A stretch of 64,000 nt of DNA from CAKSQL01 sp045649415 (GTDB lineage: Bacteria; Bacillota; Clostridia; UBA1381): contig JAZRPY010000022.1 of assembly GCA_045649415.1 (NCBI GenBank), positions 1 to 64,000 of the forward strand, read 5' to 3'. Below, in pieces: positions 51,173 through 60,000 of this stretch. A program made the translations under genes and the position numbers. Every line of letters starts with the position of its first letter. Within the stretch, counting starts at the first letter, position 1. The notes below the pieces were generated by a model that made no database searches, had not been told where the DNA came from, and saw nothing but the letters and a program-made list of their open reading frames with translations.

Positions 51173-53806
51173 TTATTTCACCTGATTATCTACTATATCA
51201 TATACCTTTGATAAAGCCTCATCAATCTTGTAGGCATCTCTGCCGCCACCCTGTGCCATATCAGGCTTTCCACCACCTGAGCCACCTGCAATCTGAGTGA
51301 TTTCTCTTATAATATTTCCTGAATGTGCACCCTTCTTAACTGCTTCCTGAGTAGCCATTGCAATGAATGTGATTTTTCCGTCTGTGTTACCTGCAATTAC
51401 TATAACTCCACACTCTAATTTGCTCTTTAAGGTGTCGCCCATAGCTCTTAAGTCAGGAACTGACAATCCATCCTGCTTTGTTACCACAACATCAATGCCT
51501 TTGATTTGCTTTTTGCCATCCATCATAGAATCTGCCTGTCCACTTTGAAGCTTAGCCTTTGCAGATTCCAAATTCTTTTTAGTTTCCTTAAGCTCAGACA
51601 CCAAAGCCTCAGCCTTTATATCCAATTCAGAGGTGTTGGATTTGATAATTTCTGCAGTTTTTTCAATTATTGAATCCTTCTTGTTTATATAATCAAGTAC
51701 ACCATAACCAGTTACCGCTTCAATTCTTCTTGTTCCTGCGGCAACTCCTGATTCGGATATAATTTTAAACAAGCCTGCCTCAGCAGTATTTGTTAAATGA
51801 CATCCACCACAGAATTCAATTGAGTAGTCACCCATACTTACAACTCTGACGATATCTCCATACTTTTCACCAAATTGAGCCTCTGCACCAAGTCTTTTTG
51901 CCTCCTCAATAGGAAGCTCTTTAATTACTATAGGCATTGCCTTTAAAATAGCCTCATTTACCTTGTCCTCAGTAACCTTTAATTCCTCCTTGGTCATAGC
52001 TGAGAAATGCGAAAAGTCGAATCTCAAATGCTCATCATTAACAAATGAACCTGCCTGAGCAACATGAGTTCCTAAAACCTCTTTTAAAGCTTTTTGCAAA
52101 AGGTGAGTTGATGAGTGGTTTCTTGAAATAGACATTCTTCTCTTTTCGTCGAGCTTCATTGTAACGGTTGTACCCTTTTCAATTTCACCCTCTGTTATTC
52201 TCACAATATGTGATGTTGCTCCACCTGGAATTTTTTTGGTGTCAATCACTTCTGCTTTACCCATTTGTGAATAGATAACACCGTGGTCACCAACCTGACC
52301 ACCCATTTCACCATAGAAAACAGTTTTGTCGGTAACAATAATACCCTCGTCACCCTCAGTTAAAATATCCTTTTCTACGCCATCTGCACCTAAAGCAATA
52401 ACCTTTCCTTCGCACTCTTTGTTGGTGTAGCCTATAAATTCAGTTTCTAATTTATCGCCAAATACTATGCTCTCGTCACTTGCCCAGCTTGAGCCATCTT
52501 TTCTTCTTGACCTTGCGTTATCCTTCTGGATTTGCATTTCCTTTTTAAAGCCTTCCTCGTCAACTGTTAAGCCCTGCTCCTCTAAAATGTCCTGAGTCAA
52601 GTCAATAGGAAATCCATATGTGTCATACAACTTAAAGGTTTTTTCACCGTCTAACACAGTTTCCTTGTTCTTATAAAGCTCACTTATATATTCATTTAAA
52701 ATTGCAAGTCCGTTATCAATGGTAGCAGCAAATCTTTCCTCTTCAATTTTAATAATTTTCTTGATATACTCTCTCTTTTCGTCGAGCTCAGGGTATGCAG
52801 ACATTGACTCATTTATAACTGTGTCTGCAATGTTATATAAAAACTCTCCCTTGATATTCAAAAGCTTTCCATGTCTTGCTGCACGACGAAGTAATCTTCT
52901 CAAAACATAGCCTCTGCCTTCATTTGAAGGAATAACGCCATCCGATACCATCATAACGGTTGACCTGATATGGTCGGTGATAACACGCAAGGATACATCA
53001 GTTTTTTCGTCCTTTTTATATTCTACGCCTGCAACCTCACTGATTTTTTTCATAACATTCTGCACAGTGTCAACCTCAAAAAGATTGTCAACTCCCTGCA
53101 TAACAACTGCAAGTCTTTCAAGTCCCATACCTGTGTCAATGTTAGGATTTTTAAGTCTGTTATAATTTCCGTCCTCATCCTTGTCGAACTGAGTGAAAAC
53201 AAGGTTCCAGACCTCCATAAATCTGTCACAATCACAACCTAATTTACAATCAGGCTTTCCACAACCATATTCTATACCTCTATCAACATGGATTTCAGAG
53301 CAAGGGCCACAAGGACCTGTTCCATGCTCCCAGAAGTTATCCTCTTTACCCATTTTTACAACTCTTTCGGGAGCAACGCCGATTTCATTTATCCAGATAT
53401 CTCTTGCCTCGTCATCATCCTCATAGACAGTAATCCATAAGTCTTCAACCGGAAAGTGCATTACCTCTGTGAAAAATTCCCACGCCCATGAGATAGCCTC
53501 ACGCTTAAAATAATCTCCAAAGGAGAAATTTCCAAGCATTTCAAAAAATGTTCCGTGGCGGGCAGTTTTACCAACACGCTCAATATCAGGTGTTCTTATA
53601 CATTTCTGACAGGTTGTGACTCTCTTTCTTGGAGGGGTTTCAGCTCCTGTAAACCATTTCTTCATAGGTGCCATACCTGAATTGATTAAAAGCAAGCTAT
53701 TATCATTTTGAGGCACAAGTGGGAAGCTTCCCAACCTCAAGCAATTCTTACTCTCAAAAAAGCTTAAAAAAGCCTCGCGTATCTCATTTACTCCCATTTT
53801 TTCCAT
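51173..53806 (-). CDS. alaS: Alanyl-tRNA synthetase
   Basis: 877 residues, full length. Class II core at the N-terminus (LVPQNDNSLLLINSGMAPMK, GRGYVLRRLLRRA), editing domain zinc site HSSTHLL and CGGCH, and C-terminal GGSGGGKPDMAQGGG (DHHA1 domain). No T-box fits in the 34-bp gap upstream. Confidence 0.97.
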   Translation of the reverse strand: MEKMGVNEIREAFLSFFESKNCLRLGSFPLVPQNDNSLLLINSGMAPMKKWFTGAETPPRKRVTTCQKCIRTPDIERVGKTARHGTFFEMLGNFSFGDYFKREAISWAWEFFTEVMHFPVEDLWITVYEDDDEARDIWINEIGVAPERVVKMGKEDNFWEHGTGPCGPCSEIHVDRGIEYGCGKPDCKLGCDCDRFMEVWNLVFTQFDKDEDGNYNRLKNPNIDTGMGLERLAVVMQGVDNLFEVDTVQNVMKKISEVAGVEYKKDEKTDVSLRVITDHIRSTVMMVSDGVIPSNEGRGYVLRRLLRRAARHGKLLNIKGEFLYNIADTVINESMSAYPELDEKREYIKKIIKIEEERFAATIDNGLAILNEYISELYKNKETVLDGEKTFKLYDTYGFPIDLTQDILEEQGLTVDEEGFKKEMQIQKDNARSRRKDGSSWASDESIVFGDKLETEFIGYTNKECEGKVIALGADGVEKDILTEGDEGIIVTDKTVFYGEMGGQVGDHGVIYSQMGKAEVIDTKKIPGGATSHIVRITEGEIEKGTTVTMKLDEKRRMSISRNHSSTHLLQKALKEVLGTHVAQAGSFVNDEHLRFDFSHFSAMTKEELKVTEDKVNEAILKAMPIVIKELPIEEAKRLGAEAQFGEKYGDIVRVVSMGDYSIEFCGGCHLTNTAEAGLFKIISESGVAAGTRRIEAVTGYGVLDYINKKDSIIEKTAEIIKSNTSELDIKAEALVSELKETKKNLESAKAKLQSGQADSMMDGKKQIKGIDVVVTKQDGLSVPDLRAMGDTLKSKLECGVIVIAGNTDGKITFIAMATQEAVKKGAHSGNIIREITQIAGGSGGGKPDMAQGGGRDAYKIDEALSKVYDIVDNQVK

Positions 53807-53840
53807 TGTAACAAACCTATTCCTTTCAAATATCTTATAA

Positions 53841-55496
53841 TTATTCTACCGATAGAATGTAATAGTATAATGGTTGACCACCATATTTTATTGAAACCTC
53901 TAAGTCGGGATATTCCTCTTCAAGAATTTCACCAAGCTTTATGGCATCCTCTTTTTTGATGTCCTCACCATAGTAAATATTTAAAAATTCGCTATCATCA
54001 TCACATAAGCTTTCAACAAGGTTATAACAAACCTCCTCAGGCTTTTTACCGGTAAATTCAATTTTTCCTGATGAAATACCTAAAATGTCCCCTTCCTTTA
54101 TTTCAATGGAGTCCATTTCAGTATCACGAACTGCAAAGGTAACCTGCGCTGCCTTTACATCATTCATTGCAGATGACATCTTTTTCTGATTATCCAAAAG
54201 GGCCTTTCTGTCGTTATAAGCCATCATTGCACTTACACATTGAGGCACATTTTTCGACTGCATAACAATCACATTATTCTCTGCAATCTCACTAGCCTGT
54301 TCTGCTGCAAGGATAATATTCTTATTATTTGGGAATACAAAAACATTGTCTGCATTAACGATTTTTACAGCTTTTAGAATATCCTCTGTGCTTGGGTTCA
54401 TAGTCTGTCCACCCTCAATCACATAGTCAATACCCATACTCCTCAAAATCTCAGTTAACCCTTCTCCTGCACAGACTGCAACAAAGGCAGTTTCCTTATG
54501 AGGCATAACCTCTTCTTCCTTTTTCTCTGCCCCTCCAATCAGATTTTCGTGCTGATATTTCATATTATCAATCTTGATATTTATCATTGATCCAAGCTTT
54601 ATTGCCCTTTCAAGAACATATCCTGGGTTATTGGTATGAATATGCACCTTAACAATATCCTCATCATCAATAACAAGCATACTGTCACCCTTGGTTTCAA
54701 TTGCACGCCTGAAGGAAAGAACATCTGCTTCCTTTGTTGACTTTTCAATAATAAACTCGGTGCAATAGCTATACTTGATATTGCTCGTGTCAACTGATAT
54801 CTGTGCATCCGAGCCTGTATCAGTTTTATTTTCTTCCTTGTCCGTTGCCTCTTTAATAACAATTGTGCCCTTTTCAAGATAGGCTAAGGCACCCTCTAAA
54901 AAGTTTACCCAACCCTGACCTCCTGCATCAACAACGCCTGCTTTTTTCAACGCAGGAAGCATTTCAGGAGTTTTTAAAAGCACTTTATTTCCACGCTTTA
55001 GAGCAAACTCTAACACCAAGGTTATATCTTCGTTTGATTCTGCTTCCTTTACGGCTGCCTGTGCAATTTCTCTTGCAACTGTGAGGATTGTTCCCTCTGT
55101 AGGATTCATAACTGCCTTATATGCAGCATCCGATCCAAGCTTCAAAGCTTCTGCAAAATCCTTGGATGTTATTTCCGTCTTTCCCTTCAACCCCTTTGAA
55201 ATACCTCTGAAGAATTGTGACAGGATTACGCCTGAGTTTCCTCTTGCACCTCTTAAGGTTGCATAAGACATTGTGTCTGCAGCCTTTGTGGCAGAGGTGG
55301 AAACCATCTCCTCCAAAGCCTTTGCCATAGCATCAACTGTCATTGACATATTAGTCCCGGTATCTCCGTCGGGTACAGGGAAAACATTAAGGTCATTGAC
55401 ATGTTGCTTGTTGTTATATAAATTATGTGCACCTGAAATCATCATTTCAGAAAGCACCTTTCCGTCAATCAAATTACTAATTGTACTCTCCTCCAA
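53841..55496 (-). CDS. fakA: Fatty acid kinase catalytic subunit FakA-like (DAK domain, YloV)
   Basis: 551 residues. N-terminal DhaL/DAK nucleotide-binding domain with NVFPVPDGDTGTNMSMT and LRGARGNSGVILSQFFRGI (two Asp magnesium ligands), a middle domain and a C-terminal DegV-like phosphatase-fold domain. FakA phosphorylates fatty acids bound to FakB (DegV) proteins; no fakB lies adjacent. 30 bp after the Asp23 gene, the conserved YloU-YloV pair. Confidence 0.9.
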   Translation of the reverse strand: MEESTISNLIDGKVLSEMMISGAHNLYNNKQHVNDLNVFPVPDGDTGTNMSMTVDAMAKALEEMVSTSATKAADTMSYATLRGARGNSGVILSQFFRGISKGLKGKTEITSKDFAEALKLGSDAAYKAVMNPTEGTILTVAREIAQAAVKEAESNEDITLVLEFALKRGNKVLLKTPEMLPALKKAGVVDAGGQGWVNFLEGALAYLEKGTIVIKEATDKEENKTDTGSDAQISVDTSNIKYSYCTEFIIEKSTKEADVLSFRRAIETKGDSMLVIDDEDIVKVHIHTNNPGYVLERAIKLGSMINIKIDNMKYQHENLIGGAEKKEEEVMPHKETAFVAVCAGEGLTEILRSMGIDYVIEGGQTMNPSTEDILKAVKIVNADNVFVFPNNKNIILAAEQASEIAENNVIVMQSKNVPQCVSAMMAYNDRKALLDNQKKMSSAMNDVKAAQVTFAVRDTEMDSIEIKEGDILGISSGKIEFTGKKPEEVCYNLVESLCDDDSEFLNIYYGEDIKKEDAIKLGEILEEEYPDLEVSIKYGGQPLYYYILSVE

Positions 55497-55526
55497 TCAA
55501 TGTGAAGTTATATAAATAAAAAAATC

Positions 55527-55877
55527 TTATGAACGCACTGACTCAACATGCACATTTATTTTATTAACTTTAAGTCCTGTGTTATGCTCAAGCTTATATT
55601 TAACATTATTTATAATACTGTCGCAAATAACATTTATATTTACTCCGTACTCAACAATAATGCTCATATCAATAACAATTCCGTTATCAACTGTACTTAC
55701 ACGGATGCCCTTCGACATATTTTCCATTTTCAAAAGGCTGACAAGTCCGTCCTTTTTGCTTCTTGAAGCCATGCCAACAACACCATAGCATTTTGTTGCC
55801 ACATAACCTGCAATTGATGCTATAGTACTATTTTCAATATATACCTCTCCCAAATCACTATTTATCATTATCGCCAT
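55527..55877 (-). CDS. Asp23/Gls24 family envelope stress protein (YloU)
   Basis: 116 residues with no signal peptide or membrane helix. Asp23 fold: GEVYIENSTIASIAGYVATKCYGVVGMASR, then GIRVSTVDNGIVIDMSIIVEYGVNI and VNKINVHVESVRS. YloU-type members accompany FakA and are linked to membrane homeostasis. First gene of the long minus-strand run; upstream, TAGACT-17-TAAAAT (near 55966-55944) is a weak promoter candidate. Confidence 0.92.
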   Translation of the reverse strand: MAIMINSDLGEVYIENSTIASIAGYVATKCYGVVGMASRSKKDGLVSLLKMENMSKGIRVSTVDNGIVIDMSIIVEYGVNINVICDSIINNVKYKLEHNTGLKVNKINVHVESVRS

Positions 55878-56128
55878 TAGTTAACACCAATCCTTTCCGA
55901 TAAATATTTCTGTACAAATAATAATAATAATATATACAGTTATTACTATTTTACTATATTTTCCCCGATTAGTCTATAGTTATTTTAAAAATAAGTAAAA
56001 TATTTTTAAAAAAAATCTTAAAATACAGATATTTTTATATATTTTTATAAAAGCCTCTCTTTTTTTAGTAAATTTTAGAATCAAAATTGAATATATTGAT
56101 ATTAAGAATAAATGAAAGGTGGAGCTTT

Positions 56129-56398
56129 ATGAACAACAGAGTCAATAAAAAAATGGAGGATTTATTGAGGGACATAGATCCATCAGTATTAAAACAAAAT
56201 CAGGGCACAATCAACAAAATTATGAGCTCTGAAAAGGCAAAGGCGTTTGTTTCAAATTTATCCGACAACGACAAACAAAAGCTTGTGGAAAGCTTTATGA
56301 ATATGGACAACAAAAAAATCAAAGAAAAGCTTGGCTCTTTGAATCAAAAAGGACTTACCAAGAATTCCTTGGATGAGATATTAAATAAGTTGAAATAA
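56129..56398 (+). CDS. Small hypothetical protein, first of a three-gene set
   Basis: 89 residues from ATG 56129 (AAAGGTGGAG upstream). Helical, charged and soluble: RVNKKMEDLLRDIDPSVL, then MSSEKAKAFVSNLSDNDKQKL, with NKKIKEKLGSL near the end. No family recognised. The 220-bp gap upstream is AT-rich and divergent from asp23. Spacing (19 bp) implies co-expression with the next gene. Confidence 0.7.
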   Translation: MNNRVNKKMEDLLRDIDPSVLKQNQGTINKIMSSEKAKAFVSNLSDNDKQKLVESFMNMDNKKIKEKLGSLNQKGLTKNSLDEILNKLK

Positions 56399-56417
56399 AA
56401 TTGGGGGGGTATTTAAT

Positions 56418-56723
56418 ATGGCAAATGATATGATGGACACCCTTAAAGGAATTTTAGGGGAAAATGCAGACGAAAAAATACAATCGGTTATATCCGGACT
56501 TCAGGGCAATGGCGACAGTTCTTTAAATAATGAACTATCGATAAGCAGTGCAGACTACATAGCACAATTAAAATCTCTTTTAGGTCAGATTGAAAATGTT
56601 AATGACACAAGGTCAAACCTTCTTTTATCCTTAAAGCCTTATATGAGAAATGAAAGAAGAAAAAGCATTGAAAGTGCAGTTAAGATTTTAAATCTCACAA
56701 GACTTGCAGGGTTGTTTAAGTAG
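56418..56723 (+). CDS. Small hypothetical protein, second of a three-gene set
   Basis: 101 residues; unusual all-G ribosome site (GGGGGGG) 9 nt upstream. Helical: MANDMMDTLKGILGENADEK, then a Ser/Asn-rich linker and LKSLLGQIENVNDTRSNLLLSLKPYM ... AVKILNLTRLAGLF. The end resembles the small 'LKPYL...RR..idrAikil-l--L' proteins of Clostridia, function unknown. 10 bp before the next gene. Confidence 0.7.
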   Translation: MANDMMDTLKGILGENADEKIQSVISGLQGNGDSSLNNELSISSADYIAQLKSLLGQIENVNDTRSNLLLSLKPYMRNERRKSIESAVKILNLTRLAGLFK

Positions 56724-56733
56724 GTGATATAAA

Positions 56734-56982
56734 ATGTATAGAAAATATTATAGCTATAATGATATGCCTCGTCCTATTCAATGCAATAATGAGCCTATAA
56801 AAAAGCCACAAGAGGATGTGTGTCACCAGAATAATAATAGCAACAAGCTATTTGGAAAATTCGAAACAGACGACATAATTTTAGCGATTGTAATTGTTAT
56901 GCTTCTTGCAAATGATTGTGACGACAAGCTTCTGCTTTTAGCATTGGCTTTTGTTTTCTTCACAGGCTTTGACGGATTTTAG
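56734..56982 (+). CDS. Small hypothetical protein with C-terminal hydrophobic helix, third of the set
   Basis: 82 residues. Hydrophilic N-terminus with NNEPIKKPQEDVCHQNNNSN, then DDIILAIVIVMLLANDCDDKLLLLALAFVFF: two short hydrophobic helices separated by an Asn-Asp-Cys-Asp-Asp turn, a hairpin-like membrane element. Similar 'DDiilia-i-lLl-e---D--Lll-L-yll' small proteins are common and uncharacterised in Clostridia; the family link is from memory of the pattern. Confidence 0.7.
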   Translation: MYRKYYSYNDMPRPIQCNNEPIKKPQEDVCHQNNNSNKLFGKFETDDIILAIVIVMLLANDCDDKLLLLALAFVFFTGFDGF

Positions 56983-56986
56983 TAAA

Positions 56987-57026
56987 AAAAATAGCTTTTA
57001 CATTTTTTTGTAAAAGCTATTTTTAT
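56987..57026. terminator. Bidirectional terminator between the small-gene set and the glycosyltransferase
   Basis: AAATAGCTTTTACA and its complement around a T loop; T runs on each strand. Confidence 0.82.
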
Positions 57027-57031
57027 TTTCC

Positions 57032-57982
57032 TTAGTCGTCAGTTCTCTCACTTATTATATATCTTGGTCTTTGCTTGGTTTCCATATAAATTTTACCAAT
57101 ATACTCGCCTATAACACCAAGACTTATAAGCTGTATTCCTCCAATAAAGCTAATTATAGCAACTATACTTGACCAACCACTAACAGTGTTGCCTGACATA
57201 TGGCTGATAATTGCCCAGATGATAAATATAAAGCTTATCAATGCCACAAAAACACCCATACAGGTTATTATCCTGATAGGCTTAATGGATAGGCTTGTTA
57301 TTCCGTTAAGAGCAAGACTTAGCATCTTTTTTAAAGGATAATGACTCTTCCCTGCCTTTCTCTCAATCCTGTTATAATACACAGATGTACTTTTAAATCC
57401 AACCAAAGGAATAAGTCCTCTTAAATACAAATTAACCTCTTTGTAGTTTTCAAGCTCCTTTAAAACTCTTGAGCTTAAAAGTCGATAATCGGCGTGATTG
57501 AAAACCACCTCTGCACCAAATAATTTCAAGAGCTTATAAAACAGTTCTGCAGACAGGCGTTTAAAGTATGTGTCTTTTTTTCTTTCTTTTCTCACTCCAT
57601 ATACTATATCAGCGCCATTCATATATTCAGATATCATATCATCAATTGCATTTATGTCATCCTGTCCGTCACAATCGATTGAAATTGTTATATCACATTT
57701 ATCCTTGGCATCCATCAATCCTGCCAGAACTGAGCTTTGATGCCCTCTGTTTCTACTCTGTTTTATTCCTGTCATATGCTTGTTTTCTTTTGCATATTCC
57801 TTGATTGCCTCCCAGGTGTTGTCTTTTGAGCCATCATCAACAAATAAAACTCTGCTCTCATCAGACACAACATTATTGTCTATCAAAGCTTTTAGCTTAT
57901 CCGAAAAAAGCTTGCCTGTTATTTTTAAAACTTTTTCCTCGTTATAGCACGGAGTGACAATATATAAAATGGGTTTATTCAT
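57032..57982 (-). CDS. Family 2 glycosyltransferase, GtrB/DPM1-like
   Basis: 316 residues. GT-A domain with YIVTPCYNEEKVL, the nucleotide-sugar site LFVDDGSKDNTW and SIDCDGQDD (DxD-like), and GIKQSRNRGHQSSVLAGLMDA; then two C-terminal membrane helices (~235-295) as in polyprenyl-phosphate-sugar synthases. It probably transfers glucose or another sugar to undecaprenyl phosphate for surface glycan decoration. No partner flippase or transferase lies next to it. Confidence 0.88.
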   Translation of the reverse strand: MNKPILYIVTPCYNEEKVLKITGKLFSDKLKALIDNNVVSDESRVLFVDDGSKDNTWEAIKEYAKENKHMTGIKQSRNRGHQSSVLAGLMDAKDKCDITISIDCDGQDDINAIDDMISEYMNGADIVYGVRKERKKDTYFKRLSAELFYKLLKLFGAEVVFNHADYRLLSSRVLKELENYKEVNLYLRGLIPLVGFKSTSVYYNRIERKAGKSHYPLKKMLSLALNGITSLSIKPIRIITCMGVFVALISFIFIIWAIISHMSGNTVSGWSSIVAIISFIGGIQLISLGVIGEYIGKIYMETKQRPRYIISERTDD

Positions 57983-58174
57983 CCATCATCCCTCTCTTTC
58001 TGCCCTTCTACTAATATACCATTTTTCCCCTTAAATGTCAAATATAAACCCTATTTTAATTTATTTATTAAAATGTATTGACATTTAATTTTATCGGGGA
58101 TATAATAACAACAATTTAATGGAAAAATCATAATTTTAAAAATCAAATTTTAACAAAAAGGGATGGCTGGAATT

Positions 58175-59950
58175 ATGAAAAAGAACAACAGAAGTTTTTG
58201 GCTTACAATGTGGCCATATTTAAAGGAATATAAAGGAAAAATGATAACCTGTGTAGTCTGCGCGCTACTAGTTGGTGTGTTTGTTGCATGGCAACCCTTT
58301 GTTATAAAATACATAGTTGATAGTGGCATATCAAATGAAAGCTTGGCACCAAATGAAAAAATGCAGACGGTTTTCTCTCTGTGTATTCTCTATATAATTA
58401 TCTCGTTGCTGAGATTGTCTATATGGCGCTTTGGTGCAGTGAGAATGTTTCAAATACTCGAAAAATCACTCTTGAATTTAAGGTCAAAATTTTTCCATCA
58501 TATCCAGACACTTGGAATGAGCTTTTATGAAAATTATTCATCAGGAGATTTGTTCAATTGCATTTTTGGTACACCAATGGTTAATATAAAGTCCTATATG
58601 AGCCTGATTTTAATGAGTGTGCCCTATCAGGCACTTTCTCTTGTGATTTCTATTTCGGCGCTTTTGTATTATGAATGGTCACTCACATTAGTTTTGTTTA
58701 TAACTGCTCTTGTTATGGCACTATTTAATAAGCTTGCACGAAAGAAAATAAAACAGGTTTCAAGTGATTATATCAAAAGTGAAGCAGATGCAAGTAAATA
58801 TGTTCACGATACCTTGAATGGAATGAATGCAATTAAGCAATATTCAATCGAGGATGATATATATGATACCTTTTCAACACGACTGGAAAACATATGTGAT
58901 AAAGGAATAACCTTCTCCTCAAAGCAACACAAGGAGCAAATCCTCCCTGAAATGATTCAGTACTTGGGAACTGCAGTTATTTATTTTGTTGGTGCAATTG
59001 TTTGTGTGTACAAGGGTATATCTGTTGGTGTTTTATATGCATTTTTATCAAGTATGACATCTATCCTCTCAATTTTAATCTCCTGGCTCAACATCGGACT
59101 CACAAAAAGCAGTGCTGATGCAGGGTTAGAAAAAATTATGAGCGTGCTTGAAACACGAACTGATGTTGATGAGCTTGACCCATCAAGAGCAAGAAGCATT
59201 GAGGTGGAAAAAAATAGTGCCAAGAGTAAAAATAAGCCCTGTATATCATTTAAGGATGTAACCTTCTCATATCCCAATCAGACTGTTTTAACTAACTTTA
59301 ACTGTGATATCAGGTATGGAGAAAGTATTGCACTTGTTGGTAGCTCAGGTTGTGGAAAAAGCACCATTTCAAAGCTTGCGATGCGATTGTATGATGTTCA
59401 GGAGGGTGAGGTTCTACTGCACGGTAAAAATGTTAAAGACTATTCCATTCATGATTTGAGAGTATCCTTTGGAATTGTACCTCAAAACCCATATATATTC
59501 TCAGGCTCTATCTGGGAAAATGTTAGCATAGCTTGTCCAACAGCTTCCAACAGAGAGATTATAAATGCAATGGAGATTGCTCATGTTCACGAGTTTGTGA
59601 ATAATCTTGAGTATGGCTGGAACACAATTGTGGGTGATGGCGGCTTAGACCTGTCGGGTGGGCAAAAGCAAAGAATTGCGATTGCAAGAGCAGTTCTTGG
59701 AAGTCCGGATATTCTGATATTTGATGAAGCTACCTCTGCACTTGATAATATCTCAGAACAAATTATTTCCGATTCAATAAATAAGCTTATGAAGGACCAT
59801 ACAGTTATTATTATTGCACACAGATTGTCAACTATAAAAAATGTGGATAGAATTCTTGTTATGGAAAAGGGTACAATTGTTGAAGAAGGAAGCTATGAGA
59901 AGTTAAGCAAAAAAGAAGACGGAAAATTTTACGAATTTTTACACATATAA
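58175..59950 (+). CDS. ABC exporter (fused permease and ATPase)
   Basis: 591 residues from ATG 58175 (AAGGGATGG upstream; the ATG at 58163 sits inside that site). Six membrane helices (~15-310), then the ATPase with GSSGCGKSTISKL, LSGGQKQRIAIARA, ILIFDEATSALD and switch IIIAHRLS. A half-transporter acting as a homodimer or with a partner; drug, lipid or peptide export are all possible. A single gene with its own terminator. Confidence 0.92.
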   Translation: MKKNNRSFWLTMWPYLKEYKGKMITCVVCALLVGVFVAWQPFVIKYIVDSGISNESLAPNEKMQTVFSLCILYIIISLLRLSIWRFGAVRMFQILEKSLLNLRSKFFHHIQTLGMSFYENYSSGDLFNCIFGTPMVNIKSYMSLILMSVPYQALSLVISISALLYYEWSLTLVLFITALVMALFNKLARKKIKQVSSDYIKSEADASKYVHDTLNGMNAIKQYSIEDDIYDTFSTRLENICDKGITFSSKQHKEQILPEMIQYLGTAVIYFVGAIVCVYKGISVGVLYAFLSSMTSILSILISWLNIGLTKSSADAGLEKIMSVLETRTDVDELDPSRARSIEVEKNSAKSKNKPCISFKDVTFSYPNQTVLTNFNCDIRYGESIALVGSSGCGKSTISKLAMRLYDVQEGEVLLHGKNVKDYSIHDLRVSFGIVPQNPYIFSGSIWENVSIACPTASNREIINAMEIAHVHEFVNNLEYGWNTIVGDGGLDLSGGQKQRIAIARAVLGSPDILIFDEATSALDNISEQIISDSINKLMKDHTVIIIAHRLSTIKNVDRILVMEKGTIVEEGSYEKLSKKEDGKFYEFLHI

Positions 59951-59957
59951 AAATAAT

Positions 59958-60000
59958 AAAAAAAGCCTGAGCAAGTGAATTCTTGCTCAGGCTTTTTTTA
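59958..60000. terminator. Bidirectional terminator between the ABC exporter and the subtilase
   Basis: AAAAAAGCCTGAGCAAG with its complement around a 6-nt loop, T tails on both strands. On the minus strand it overlaps the final codon of the protease gene. Confidence 0.88.

Noticed and set aside
55878..56128. AT-rich gap before the small-gene trio as a possible origin or regulatory RNA
   Set aside because: No DnaA boxes, repeats or stable stems seen; it looks like an ordinary divergent promoter region.
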